A stretch of DNA of 45,622 nt from Trueperaceae bacterium (GCA_031581195.1 JAVLCF010000003.1:1-45622); one strand, 5' to 3'; positions 1-8,028 are shown, counted from the first letter of the stretch. The notes: generated from the sequence alone by a model not told the origin. Numbers and translations are program-made.

Positions 1-527
1 CCCCGCGCGACGGGGGCCGGACCGAACGGCGCCGCCTCCGCGGCCGTCGAGGTGGCGGGCGGCTGCGCGCCCCACGCGCCGCGGAGGGTGCGGGCGGCGC
101 CGCCTCGGTGCGTGAGCGCGAGGCGCCCCGCGACCGGGCCCAGCCCCCCGCGCACCGTGGCGCCTCCGGCCCACGCGACCGGTCCGGACCGGTCGGCGCG
201 GACGCCGAAGCCGCCCTCCACGATCCCCGTCCCCAACGGGCCGGCCGTCGCTGCGTACCGCGCGGCGGCGTCCAACCCGACGGTCGGCCCGACGACGGCG
301 GCGACGTCCAGGACCGCGCCGGAGCGGCGGAGGTCCTCGACGCCGACCCGGAGGGATGCGGCGAACGGGGGCGCGCCGCCCCCCACCGCGACCGTCCCGA
401 CCGCGAGCGCGCCCGTCACGGTCGGCGTCTGCGCCACCGCGAACGGGGTGCAGAGGAGGGCGGCGAGGACCGCGCGCGCCGCCGGCCGCGGGCCGCGCGC
501 CCGGCGCCCGGTGCTGCGATGCGTCAT
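1..527 (-). CDS. Secreted protein of unknown function, N-terminal part (cut by window start)
   Basis: The reading frame runs from an ATG at 527 to the left edge without a stop, giving about 175 residues of an incomplete protein. A GAGG ribosome-binding site lies just upstream. The N-terminus (MTHRSTGRRARGPRP, then a hydrophobic stretch ending in FAVAQ) looks like a signal peptide cleaved after AVAQ, so export is likely. The remainder is rich in Gly, Ala and Val, with alternating short hydrophobic segments (for example GALAVGTVAVGGGAP), as seen in beta-rich or outer-membrane-barrel-like proteins. I do not recognise a family. It diverges from the glycogen phosphorylase gene. Confidence 0.6.
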   Translation of the reverse strand, partial: MTHRSTGRRARGPRPAARAVLAALLCTPFAVAQTPTVTGALAVGTVAVGGGAPPFAASLRVGVEDLRRSGAVLDVAAVVGPTVGLDAAARYAATAGPLGTGIVEGGFGVRADRSGPVAWAGGATVRGGLGPVAGRLALTHRGGAARTLRGAWGAQPPATSTAAEAAPFGPAPVAR

Positions 528-572
528 GCCGTCAGCCTCGCACGCCGGCGGGGGCGGGGGCGGGGCCGGTGG

Positions 573-607
573 TACACTCCGCCCCGGCTGCGCGGCCCGG
601 GCCGCGC
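573..607 (+). promoter_or_regulatory. glgP promoter -10 and 18-bp perfect palindrome in the 5' UTR
   Basis: A -10-like TACACT lies at 573-578. Downstream, 590-607 reads GCGCGGCCC followed by its exact reverse complement GGGCCGCGC, and ends 4 nt before the GGAAGGA ribosome-binding site (612-618). Transcription starting near 585 would put this hairpin or operator at the very 5' end of the message. No clear -35 is seen. Confidence 0.5.
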
Positions 608-624
608 GCCTGGAAGGACGTCCC

Positions 625-3162
625 ATGCACATCCTCGGTCGCTTGACCGTGCTCCCGAACCTGCCCGAACCGCTCGCCCCCCTGCGCGACCTGGCGCACA
701 ACCTGTACTGGACCTGGACGCCGGAGGTGCGGGCGTTGTTCCGCGACCTCGCCCCGGACGTGTGGGAGGCGTCGGGCCACACGCCGGCCCGCGTCCTGCG
801 CGACGTGCCGCAGGCGCGCCTCGACGCCGCGGCGGAGGACGACGCCTTCGTCGCGCGGGTCCGGGCGGCGGACGACGCCTTCCGTCACGCCCTGAGCCGC
901 CCGAGCCCCTACGACGCGGCGCGCGCGGCGGGGGAGACGTACGCGTACTTCTGCGCCGAGTACGGCTGGAGCGAAGCGGTCGCGCTGTACTCCGGCGGGC
1001 TCGGCGTCCTCGCCGGCGACCACACGAAGGCCGCCAGCGACCTCGGCGTGCCGCTCGTCGGGGTCGGCCTCTGGTACCCCGAGGGGTACTTCCATCAACG
1101 CATCGCCGCCGACGGGACCCAGGAGGCGGTCTACCGCCGTCTGGACCCCGCGACGCTCGGCTTCACGCTCGCCACCACGCCCGACGGCGACGTCGCCGAG
1201 GTGCACGTCGAGGCGTTCGGGCGCCCCCTCGCGGTGCGGGCCTGGCGGCTCGACGTGGGCCGCGTCCCGGTGTACCTGCTGGACGTCGATCACGACGGCA
1301 ACGACGCCGAGGATCGGGCGTTGCTGCAGCGCCTGTACGGCGGCGACCAACGCACCCGCATCGCGCACGAGATGATCCTGGGGGTCGGTGGGGTCCGCAT
1401 GCTGCGGGCCTTGGGGATTTCGCCCACGTCGTGGCACATGAACGAGGGGCACAGCGCGTTCATGCCGCTCGAGCGGGCCCGCGAACTCGTCGCGGACGGC
1501 GCGTCGTTCGCGACGGCCCGGGAGCGGGTCGTGGCGAGCACGGCGTTCACGGTGCACACGCCGGTCGCCGCCGGCAACGACGCGTTCGCCTTCGACCTGG
1601 TGAACCAGGCGTTCGGGGGGTGGTGGGGGGCGCTGGGCTTGCGCCAGCACGACTTCCACGAGCTCGGGCGCGCCGACCACGGGTGGGGTCCGGTGTTCAG
1701 CATGACCGCGTTGGCGCTGCGCTTCAGTTCGTTCCGCAACGGCGTCGCGGAGCTGCACGGGCACACGAGCCGGCGGATCTGGTCGGACCTGTGGCCCGAC
1801 GTCCCGACCCACGACGTCCCGATTCGGCACGTCACGAACGGCGTGCACGCCCGCACCTGGATCGCCCCCGAGATCCAGCGGCTGCACGACGCCACGCTCG
1901 GCAGCGACTGGCGCGACCGCCTCGACGACCCCGCGACGTTCGCGCCGGTCCGCGACGTCGACCCGGCGGCGTTGTGGGCGGTCCGACGCGAGATGAAGGC
2001 CCGCTCGGTGCGGCTGTTGCGGCGGCGCGTGCGCGCCCAACGCGTCCGCCAGCAGGCGTCCCCGACCGCGCAGCACGACAGCGACGCGCTGTTCGATCCC
2101 GAGCGCCTCACGATCGGTTTCGCGCGCCGCTTCGCGACGTACAAACGCGCGACGTTGATCTTCCACGACCTGGACCGCTTGGAGCGCATCCTCGCCGATC
2201 CCGACCGCCCCGTGCAGCTGGTGTTCTCCGGGAAGGCGCACCCCGCCGACGCGCCCGGACAGGCGCTCATCGAGCGGATCGACGCGCTGTCGCGCGACCC
2301 GCGCTTCGAGGGCCGCATCCTCTTCGCCGAGGATTACGACATGGCGCTCGGGCGGGCGTTGACGCGCGGCGTCGACGTGTGGCTCAACACCCCCCGCCGG
2401 CCGCTCGAGGCGTCGGGCACGTCCGGCCAGAAGGCGGCGATGAACGGCGTCCTGAACCTGTCGATCCTGGACGGCTGGTGGCCGGAGGGGTACGACGGCC
2501 GGAACGGCTGGGCGATCGGGAACGGCGCCGCGTACGCCGACGACGACCGGATGGACGCCGCCGACGCCGACGCGCTCTACGACCTCCTCGAGCGCGAGGT
2601 GGTGCCCAGCTACTACGACCGCGACGAGGCCGGCGTGCCGCGCACCTGGATGGCGCGCGCCGCCGACGCCATCGCGAGCGTCACGCCGGTGTTCAACGCC
2701 CAACGCATGGTCCGCGACTACGTCGAGGGCGCCTACCGCCCCGCCAGCGCCCGCGACGCGCGCATGGCGGAGGGCGACCACGCCCGCGCCCGCGCGCTCG
2801 CGGCGTGGCGGGAGCGGGTCGAGAGCGGCTGGAGCGACGTGTTCCTCGCGGCCGACACGCCGCACGACGCGGTGCGGCGGATCGGCGACGAGGTCGACGT
2901 CGAGGCGGTCCTGCACGCCCGCAGCCTCGAGGACGTCGAGCTGCGCGTCGAGGTCGTGTACGGCCCCGACGCCGACGGTCTGGAGGAGGCGTTCGACGTC
3001 GTCGCCATGGAGGCCCGCAGCCGCAACACCGACGGGAGCGTCGTGTACGGCGCGCGGTTCGCGCCGCGCGTCAGCGGCCGGCTCGCCTTCGGGGTGCGGG
3101 TGTACCCCGTGCACGAGGACCTCGTGTCGCCCTGGGACGTCGGCGTCCGCTGGGCGTCGTGA
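625..3162 (+). CDS. glgP: Alpha-glucan (glycogen/maltodextrin) phosphorylase, GT35 family
   Basis: The enzyme phosphorolyses alpha-1,4-glucans to glucose-1-phosphate in the cytoplasm. The ATG at 625 is preferred because GGAAGGA precedes it and the protein then begins MHILGRLTVLPNLP, matching the N-terminal DUF3417 domain of Thermus-type phosphorylases; the frame is open further upstream but reads as low-complexity. The 845-residue length fits the short Thermus-type subfamily. Visible landmarks are YSGGLGVLAGDH near residue 130, WHMNEGHSAF near 275, the phosphate-site segment GFARRFATYKRAT, and GTSGQKAAMNG with the pyridoxal-phosphate lysine at Lys603. The C-terminal ~150 residues are the less conserved tail usual in this subfamily. 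It is a single gene with its own promoter. Confidence 0.93.
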   Translation: MHILGRLTVLPNLPEPLAPLRDLAHNLYWTWTPEVRALFRDLAPDVWEASGHTPARVLRDVPQARLDAAAEDDAFVARVRAADDAFRHALSRPSPYDAARAAGETYAYFCAEYGWSEAVALYSGGLGVLAGDHTKAASDLGVPLVGVGLWYPEGYFHQRIAADGTQEAVYRRLDPATLGFTLATTPDGDVAEVHVEAFGRPLAVRAWRLDVGRVPVYLLDVDHDGNDAEDRALLQRLYGGDQRTRIAHEMILGVGGVRMLRALGISPTSWHMNEGHSAFMPLERARELVADGASFATARERVVASTAFTVHTPVAAGNDAFAFDLVNQAFGGWWGALGLRQHDFHELGRADHGWGPVFSMTALALRFSSFRNGVAELHGHTSRRIWSDLWPDVPTHDVPIRHVTNGVHARTWIAPEIQRLHDATLGSDWRDRLDDPATFAPVRDVDPAALWAVRREMKARSVRLLRRRVRAQRVRQQASPTAQHDSDALFDPERLTIGFARRFATYKRATLIFHDLDRLERILADPDRPVQLVFSGKAHPADAPGQALIERIDALSRDPRFEGRILFAEDYDMALGRALTRGVDVWLNTPRRPLEASGTSGQKAAMNGVLNLSILDGWWPEGYDGRNGWAIGNGAAYADDDRMDAADADALYDLLEREVVPSYYDRDEAGVPRTWMARAADAIASVTPVFNAQRMVRDYVEGAYRPASARDARMAEGDHARARALAAWRERVESGWSDVFLAADTPHDAVRRIGDEVDVEAVLHARSLEDVELRVEVVYGPDADGLEEAFDVVAMEARSRNTDGSVVYGARFAPRVSGRLAFGVRVYPVHEDLVSPWDVGVRWAS

Positions 3163-3173
3163 CGGCGGCGTGC

Positions 3174-3179
3174 TAGCCT
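3174..3179 (+). promoter_or_regulatory. -10 box (TAGCCT) for leaderless HD-hydrolase mRNA
   Basis: TAGCCT ends 7 nt before the ATG at 3187, and no Shine-Dalgarno sequence intervenes. The spacing puts the predicted transcription start at the start codon. Confidence 0.5.
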
Positions 3180-3186
3180 CCCGCGC

Positions 3187-3783
3187 ATGAGCGACGCCCC
3201 GACCGCCGGACCCCTGCGCGACGACGCTCTCGCCCTCATGGAGGCGTGGACGCCGTCGGAATCCCTTCGTCGACACATGCGGGCGGTGGAAGCCGCCGTC
3301 GTCGCGTACGCGCACGCCGAGGGCGCCGACGTCGACCTGTGGGCCGCCACGGCGCTCCTGCACGACTTCGATTACGAACGCCATCCCGACCCGGGCCCCG
3401 AGGGCCACCCGTACGTCGGCGTGGCGTACCTCCGCGAGCACGGTTGGCCGGACGCCCTGACCGACGCGATCCTCGGGCACGCCGACTACACCGGCGTGCC
3501 GCGCACGTCGCGCCTCGCGAAGGTGCTCTACGCCTGCGACGAACTGACCGGCCTCGTCACCGCCGCGGTCCTGGTGCGGCCCGACAAGGACGTCCGCCAG
3601 CAGACGGTGAAGAGCCTCAAGAAGAAGTTCAAGGACAAGGCGTTCGCGAAGGGCGTGAACCGCGACGAGGTGCGCCACGGCGCCGAAGCCCTCGGGGTGG
3701 ACCTCTGGGAGCACGCCGCGTTCGTCCTCGAGGCGATGCAGGACCGCGCCGAAGCGCTCGGCCTGGACGGCCGCACCGCCTGA
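3187..3783 (+). CDS. HD-domain hydrolase
   Basis: A 198-residue soluble protein with the HD-superfamily metal ligands: His30, the His59-Asp60 pair in LLHDFDYERH, His98 in LGHADYTG and Asp118 in YACDELTG. Such proteins are metal-dependent phosphohydrolases, often acting on nucleotides or phosphate esters, but the substrate cannot be read from the sequence. A basic stretch (VKSLKKKFKDKAFAKG, about residues 140-155) follows the catalytic core and is common in stand-alone HDIG-type hydrolases. The start is set by the TAGCCT box 7 nt upstream and the good N-terminus. It converges with lepB. Confidence 0.85.
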   Translation: MSDAPTAGPLRDDALALMEAWTPSESLRRHMRAVEAAVVAYAHAEGADVDLWAATALLHDFDYERHPDPGPEGHPYVGVAYLREHGWPDALTDAILGHADYTGVPRTSRLAKVLYACDELTGLVTAAVLVRPDKDVRQQTVKSLKKKFKDKAFAKGVNRDEVRHGAEALGVDLWEHAAFVLEAMQDRAEALGLDGRTA

Positions 3784-3791
3784 CGGACCTT

Positions 3792-3810
3792 CGCCCGCAC
3801 GCGTCGGGCG
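3792..3810. terminator. Possible bidirectional terminator between HD gene and lepB
   Basis: CGCCCG (3792-3797) and CGGGCG (3805-3810) can form a 6-bp stem with a 7-nt loop between convergent genes. There is no U-tract, so this is only a candidate. Confidence 0.25.
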
Positions 3811-3817
3811 GCCGACG

Positions 3818-4750
3818 TCAGGGGGCGGCCGGAACGGCGTCGAACGCCGGGGGCGGCCCCAGCCCCCGCCAGTTCCACGCCCCGTCGCGCCGCGGCGGCC
3901 AAATGACGGCGGTCGCGCGGCCCGCGACGGTGATCGCGTCGATCGGCCCGAAGTACCGCGAGTCCTCGCTCCCGCCGGCGGACGTCTGGCGGTTGTCGCC
4001 CATCACCCAGTAGCTGGATTCGGGCATCACCACCTCGTGCAGGAACGCTCGGCCCTCCGGCGCGTCGTCCGGGACCGGCGCCAACGCCTCGACCACCTCG
4101 CCGTAGTACAGCTGGACGCGGGGGTCGTCCACCGGAACGCCTTCGGGGATGCGTCCGTCGAGCGGTAGTTGCGGGACGGCGGTCCCCCGCATCGTTTGCG
4201 CGAACCCGACGTGCAGGTGCGTCACGACGCCGTCCCGGGCGGTGACGACGGGGAAGTCGATCCGATCGGCCGTGATGTCGCCCGAATCCTCGATGTAGCC
4301 CTGATCGACCGGCACGCCGTTCACGATCGTCACGCCGTCGTCCAGGCGGAAGGTGTCGCCGGACCGCGCGATGACGCGCTTGATGAAGAACGGACGTCGG
4401 TCGCGCTCCTGCGCGGTCGGGGCGTTCGCCGGTTCGCGGACCACGACGATCTCCCCGCGGGCGTACGGCCCCAACGCCCCGGCGCGGCGCAGCCACGTGT
4501 CGTACTTCGGGATGAACACGCGGTCTCCGGTCAGGAGGGCCGACAGGACGCTCCCCCCCGACCGGCCCCCATCGAGGTTCGGGCTCATCGAGACGCCGAC
4601 CACGCCGACGGTGTTGAACACGAACGTGACGACGAGGTACGCGATCGCCAGCGCTTCGGCGTACCCGCGCACCTCCGTGAGGAGTCGGGCGCGCCAACGG
4701 GGGGGCGTCGCGCGCCCGGTGCGGGCGTCGCGCGGGGAGGGCTCGGGCAT
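3818..4750 (-). CDS. lepB: Signal peptidase I
   Basis: A 310-residue membrane protease that removes signal peptides from exported proteins. One transmembrane segment lies at about residues 32-52 (ALAIAYLVVTFVFNTVGVVG). It is followed directly by the catalytic serine motif GVSMSP (Ser54) and the catalytic lysine in FFIKRVIA (Lys124), then the family signature MGDNRQTSAGGSEDSRYFGP near the C-terminus. That signature carries a short insertion (AGG) relative to the usual GDNRxxSxDSR. The region between the Lys and the signature is about 130 residues, longer than in minimal enzymes. The start ATG has a TAGACT box 7 nt upstream that overlaps the patatin gene's stop codon. It is located 10 nt after the phospholipase gene. 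Confidence 0.93.
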   Translation of the reverse strand: MPEPSPRDARTGRATPPRWRARLLTEVRGYAEALAIAYLVVTFVFNTVGVVGVSMSPNLDGGRSGGSVLSALLTGDRVFIPKYDTWLRRAGALGPYARGEIVVVREPANAPTAQERDRRPFFIKRVIARSGDTFRLDDGVTIVNGVPVDQGYIEDSGDITADRIDFPVVTARDGVVTHLHVGFAQTMRGTAVPQLPLDGRIPEGVPVDDPRVQLYYGEVVEALAPVPDDAPEGRAFLHEVVMPESSYWVMGDNRQTSAGGSEDSRYFGPIDAITVAGRATAVIWPPRRDGAWNWRGLGPPPAFDAVPAAP

Positions 4751-4757
4751 GCCGGGG

Positions 4758-4763
4758 AGTCTA
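4758..4763 (-). promoter_or_regulatory. -10 box (TAGACT) for lepB, sharing the patatin stop codon
   Basis: On the minus strand TAGACT lies 7 nt before the lepB ATG, and its first three bases are the TAG stop of the upstream patatin gene (4761-4763). No ribosome-binding site is visible, which is consistent with leaderless expression. Confidence 0.45.
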
Positions 4764-5627
4764 CCGCCTGGCCGCGATCGGGGGCGCCTTCTCGGGACGC
4801 TCGCGCTCGAGCGCGTCGAGGGTGCGTTCGCTGGTCTCGCGACCCAACGCCGCGATCGCTCGGAAGTCGCGAAACGACTCCATGCGGTACTGCGGCATGT
4901 CCATCGCGATGCGGACGTCGGCGGGGTGGAAGGTGTACTGCAGGTCGGTCAGCATCGCCTGCATGACGTCGGTCGAGCGGAGCAGCATCTGCGCCATCGG
5001 GCTGCGCCGCTCGAGGCGCACGGTCGCCGCCATCCGCTCCCACCAACTCCCGTCGTCGTCGGGTGCCGGGTCGAACGCCGACCGGCGGGGCGGCGTCGCG
5101 TCGCTGGCGATCACGTAGTCCGCTTCGAACAGGGCGGCCGCCGCGACCGGGAGGTTGTTCACGATCCCCCCGTCCGCCAGCGTCCGCCCCCCGACGACGA
5201 CCGGCTCGAACGCGCCGGGGAAGCTGCTCGAGGCGCGCACCGCTTCGACGAGGTCGCCCTCGCGGAGGATGACCTCCTCGCCGGTCTCCATGTCGGTCGT
5301 CGTCACCGCCAGGGGCACGTCGAGCGCATCGAACGTCGCGGGAATCCGGTCCTGCAGGAAGCGCCGGAGTTTGTCGCCCTTCAGCAGGCCCGCCCCGAAA
5401 CTCAGGTCGAGGACGTCGCGCCAACCGAGACCGTCGGCGATCGCGTAGATCGCGTCGGCGTCGTGCCCGGCGGCGGACATCGCCCCGAGGATCGCGCCCA
5501 TCGACGTCCCCGCGATCGCGTCCACCCGGATGCCGCGCGCCTCGAGCGCCTGCATCACGCCGATGTGCGCGAACCCGCGGGCGCCGCCCCCGGACAACAC
5601 CAACGCCACGTGGGGTCGTTCGCTCAT
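4761..5627 (-). CDS. Patatin-like phospholipase (RssA/YlbK-type)
   Basis: A 288-residue serine hydrolase of the patatin family, predicted to hydrolyse acyl esters of lipids. It begins with the oxyanion-hole motif LSGGGARGFAHIG (about 11-23). The nucleophile is Ser42 in GTSMG and the dyad aspartate is Asp152 in ADGG. There is no signal peptide, so it is probably cytoplasmic or membrane-peripheral. The C-terminal ~70 residues (from SAFDPAPDDDG on) are charged and typical of this bacterial group. The ATG start has TACCTT 6 nt upstream, suggesting a leaderless message. The next gene is lepB. Confidence 0.88.
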   Translation of the reverse strand: MSERPHVALVLSGGGARGFAHIGVMQALEARGIRVDAIAGTSMGAILGAMSAAGHDADAIYAIADGLGWRDVLDLSFGAGLLKGDKLRRFLQDRIPATFDALDVPLAVTTTDMETGEEVILREGDLVEAVRASSSFPGAFEPVVVGGRTLADGGIVNNLPVAAAALFEADYVIASDATPPRRSAFDPAPDDDGSWWERMAATVRLERRSPMAQMLLRSTDVMQAMLTDLQYTFHPADVRIAMDMPQYRMESFRDFRAIAALGRETSERTLDALERERPEKAPPIAARR

Positions 5628-5633
5628 GCCCGC

Positions 5634-5639
5634 AAGGTA
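5634..5639 (-). promoter_or_regulatory. -10 box (TACCTT) for leaderless patatin mRNA
   Basis: Minus-strand TACCTT ends 6 nt before the ATG. The position where a -35 would be expected is occupied by the arm of a strong hairpin (5642-5669). Confidence 0.45.
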
Positions 5640-5641
5640 GC

Positions 5642-5669
5642 ACCGCCGCCCCCGAACGGGGGCGGCGGT
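5642..5669 (-). terminator. Strong GC hairpin after the degP-like gene
   Basis: A perfect 12-bp stem (ACCGCCGCCCCC at 5642-5653 pairing with GGGGGCGGCGGT at 5658-5669) closes a GAAC tetraloop. It lies 28 nt after the protease stop codon. It lacks a U-run, so it may act as a Rho-assisted or 3'-stabilising structure. Confidence 0.6.
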
Positions 5670-5697
5670 ACCGGGCCGTGCATCGCGGGACCGACGC

Positions 5698-6939
5698 TCA
5701 GCCGTCGTCCTCCTCGGGGACGACCGCCAGCGTGACGTCCACCTCGCGCACGTCGCCGCCGCTCGCGACGCGGAGGGTGACGACGTCGCCCTCGCGAAGC
5801 GCGAACACGGCGCGCTGCAGGTCCTCCGCCGCCTCGACCGGCCGGCCGTCGATCGCCACGACGACGTCCTCGGGGACCGGGAAGGTCGCGCCGTTCACCT
5901 CGATGCCGAAACCGCTACCGCGCAGGCCGGCGCGGTCCGCCGCCCCGCCGGGCGCGACCTCGATGATCGCCACGCCGCGGTCGGGCAGGTCGAGGCGTTC
6001 GCGGATCGCGTCGGGGTACGTCGCGACGTCGCGGACCGTGACGCCCAGGCGGGCGCGGGTGCGGACGCTGACGTAGCCCCCGTCGCGGAGCTCCTCGAGG
6101 GCGCCGGCGAGCGTGGCGGCGGGCACCGCGAAGCCGATGCCGAGCGAGCCCCGTTGCCCGGTCGCGCCGACGTTCGGAATGATCGCGGTGTTCACCCCCA
6201 CGAGTTCCCCCCGTGCGTTCAGGAGCGGCCCGCCGGAGTTCCCGGGGTTGATCGCGGCGTCGGTCTGCACGAGCGGCGACGCGATCTCGCCGACCCCCTG
6301 CAGGGTCCGCCCGAGGGCGGACACGATCCCGGTCGTGACCGTGGATTCGAAGCCGAAGGGGTTGCCGATCGCGATCACCTTCTGCCCCACGCGGGGCGCG
6401 TCCTCGGACAGCGGGATCGGCCGCAGGTCCTGGGGCAGGTCGGCGGCGTCCTCCGGGACCAGCAGGGCCAGGTCGTACAGCGCGTTCGCGCCGACGACCT
6501 CGACGGGCACTTCGGTTCCGTCGGGGAACGACACGCTCAGGTCTGCGCCGTCCCGCTCGACGACCGAGGCGTCCTCCAGCGCGACGTCGACGACGTGGTA
6601 GTTCGTCACGATCGCGCCGGACGCGTCGACGACGAAGCCGCTGCCCGACCCCTGGCGGGGGCGTTCGCGTTGCTCGAACTGCGGCAGGAACTCCCGGAAG
6701 AACGGAGGGATCTGGTCCTCGGGGATGTCCTCCAGCGGGTTCGTGATGCGGCCCTCGACGCGGACGTTCACCGCGACGACGGAGTCGGCGTAGCGCTCGA
6801 CGACGTCGATGGTGTTGCGTTCGCTCTCGAGGAGCGGTGCATACGTGGACGTGGCCTGCGCCAGGGCCGGCCCCCCGAACGTGGCGAGGGTGACGGCGAG
6901 GGCGCCGGCGAGGGCGAGGGTCGAGCGATGTCGGAACAT
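5698..6939 (-). CDS. Periplasmic/extracytoplasmic serine protease, DegP/HtrA (S1C) family
   Basis: A 413-residue exported trypsin-like protease that degrades misfolded envelope proteins. The N-terminus (MFRHRSTLALAGALAVTLATFGGPALAQA) is a signal peptide. The catalytic triad is His115 (TNYHVVD), Asp156 (LYDLALL) and Ser235 (NPGNSGGP). A single PDZ domain follows at roughly 310-405 (RARLGVTVRDV to VTLRV), where two are found in E. coli DegP, so it is closer to DegS/HtrA types but without a membrane anchor. The start is supported by a GAGGAGG ribosome-binding site. It lies downstream of the DUF368 gene on the same strand with a 103-nt gap. Confidence 0.92.
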   Translation of the reverse strand: MFRHRSTLALAGALAVTLATFGGPALAQATSTYAPLLESERNTIDVVERYADSVVAVNVRVEGRITNPLEDIPEDQIPPFFREFLPQFEQRERPRQGSGSGFVVDASGAIVTNYHVVDVALEDASVVERDGADLSVSFPDGTEVPVEVVGANALYDLALLVPEDAADLPQDLRPIPLSEDAPRVGQKVIAIGNPFGFESTVTTGIVSALGRTLQGVGEIASPLVQTDAAINPGNSGGPLLNARGELVGVNTAIIPNVGATGQRGSLGIGFAVPAATLAGALEELRDGGYVSVRTRARLGVTVRDVATYPDAIRERLDLPDRGVAIIEVAPGGAADRAGLRGSGFGIEVNGATFPVPEDVVVAIDGRPVEAAEDLQRAVFALREGDVVTLRVASGGDVREVDVTLAVVPEEDDG

Positions 6940-6963
6940 GGGGCCTCCTCGGTGCGGGGTGTG

Positions 6964-6979
6964 GGTCCGCGAGCGGACC
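6964..6979 (-). promoter_or_regulatory. Short inverted repeat upstream of the degP-like gene
   Basis: GGTCCG and CGGACC (6964-6969 / 6974-6979) form a 6-bp stem with a 4-nt loop, about 25 nt upstream of the protease start and 64 nt downstream of the DUF368 stop. It could be a terminator or an operator; nothing decides between these. Confidence 0.25.
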
Positions 6980-7042
6980 GAAACGTCAGGATGCCATCCG
7001 CGTCTGAGAGGATCACGAGTCCCGCATGAACGACGTGAAGGC

Positions 7043-7978
7043 TCAGCCGCGTGGAGGCGGCGCCGACCCCACGTCCCGCGACCGGGGCCCGGCGCTCGCC
7101 TCCAGCATGACGACCGCAGCGACGCCGAGCGCCAGGAACGTCACACCGAGCGCCGCGTCCGCGAGCGACGCCGGGGCGGCCAGCGGGACGACGAGGCCGT
7201 CCCCCTGCCACGGCCACACCTTCCGCAGGGCCCCCACCAGGAAGCCCGCCAGGAGGCCGAGGGTCGGGTCGGGGTAGCGGGTCAGGACCCACGCGAGGCC
7301 GCGCGCGGCGGCGAGGCCGCCGGCGATCATGCCGAGCGCCAGCGGTACGAGTACGCCCGGGTCGAGGGTGGCGACCGCGTTCAGGACGCGTTCGTACTGC
7401 CCCAGGAGGAGCAGCACGAAGGCGCCCGACACGCCGGGAAGCAGCAACGCCGAGACCGCCGCGGCGCCGGACGCTGCCAGCACCAGCGGCCCTCCGGGCG
7501 CCTCCATCGGGACGAGGCCGGCGAGGCTCCAGGCGACCGCGGCCCCCAGGGCGGCGGCGCCCCACACCCGCGGACCGGGGCGCGCGACCCGTCGGAAGAC
7601 GAGCGGTGCGGACGCCGCGATCAGGCCGAAGAAGGCGCCGTAGACCGCCACCTCGTAGCGGGCGAGGGCGAACGACAGGGCGCCGGCGAGGCCCACGATC
7701 GCGACCGCCATCCCGGCGGCGAGCGCCGCCAGGAAGCCGCCGTCGACCGCGCGCCAGGCGGCGGCCAGGTGGCCGCGCCGCACCGCGGCGCGGAAGGGTG
7801 CGGCGGTGAACGCCGCGAGGGCGCCGATCAGGCGCGGGTAGATCCCGAGGATCAACGCCATCGTGCCGCCCGACACGCCCGGGACGAGGTCGGCGGCGCC
7901 GATCCCCAGGCCCCGCGCAGCGGTGGCGAGGGCCGCGCGGCGCGGGCGGCGGGCGTCGGGGGGGGACGAACGAGGCAC
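7043..7978 (-). CDS. DUF368 membrane protein, probable polyprenyl-phosphate translocase (PopT type)
   Basis: A 311-residue polytopic membrane protein, with about eight to nine hydrophobic segments visible. It carries the duplicated DUF368 signature: VPGVSGGTMALILGIY (about residues 32-47) and LLPGVSGAFVLLLLGQYE (about 190-207). DUF368 proteins were recently shown in other bacteria to recycle undecaprenyl phosphate across the membrane for cell-wall synthesis; the same role here is inferred from family membership. The start is GTG at 7978, chosen because TACGTT lies 7 nt upstream and the following residues form a basic N-terminus. The C-terminus is charged. It is divergent from the DUF3248 gene. 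Confidence 0.85.
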   Translation of the reverse strand: MPRSSPPDARRPRRAALATAARGLGIGAADLVPGVSGGTMALILGIYPRLIGALAAFTAAPFRAAVRRGHLAAAWRAVDGGFLAALAAGMAVAIVGLAGALSFALARYEVAVYGAFFGLIAASAPLVFRRVARPGPRVWGAAALGAAVAWSLAGLVPMEAPGGPLVLAASGAAAVSALLLPGVSGAFVLLLLGQYERVLNAVATLDPGVLVPLALGMIAGGLAAARGLAWVLTRYPDPTLGLLAGFLVGALRKVWPWQGDGLVVPLAAPASLADAALGVTFLALGVAAVVMLEASAGPRSRDVGSAPPPRG

Positions 7979-7985
7979 GGACGGG

Positions 7986-7991
7986 AACGTA
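7986..7991 (-). promoter_or_regulatory. -10 box (TACGTT) for leaderless DUF368 mRNA
   Basis: Minus-strand TACGTT is 7 nt before the GTG start, and no Shine-Dalgarno sequence is visible. Confidence 0.4.
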
Positions 7992-8028
7992 GCACGCGCG
8001 GCGACGGGGGCGCGCCCCGTCCCTGCGG

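Noticed and set aside
108-3176. A 1022-codon plus-strand frame parallel to glgP
   Set aside because: Arg/Pro-rich out-of-frame translation overlapping the true glgP frame.
532-3714. A 1060-codon minus-strand open frame opposite glgP and the HD gene
   Set aside because: Same antisense artefact; low-complexity Arg/Val/Glu composition and no recognisable motif.
7026-7277. Short plus-strand frame starting at the ATG near 7026
   Set aside because: Overlaps the 3' end of the DUF368 gene antisense; Arg/Thr/Pro composition and no motif.
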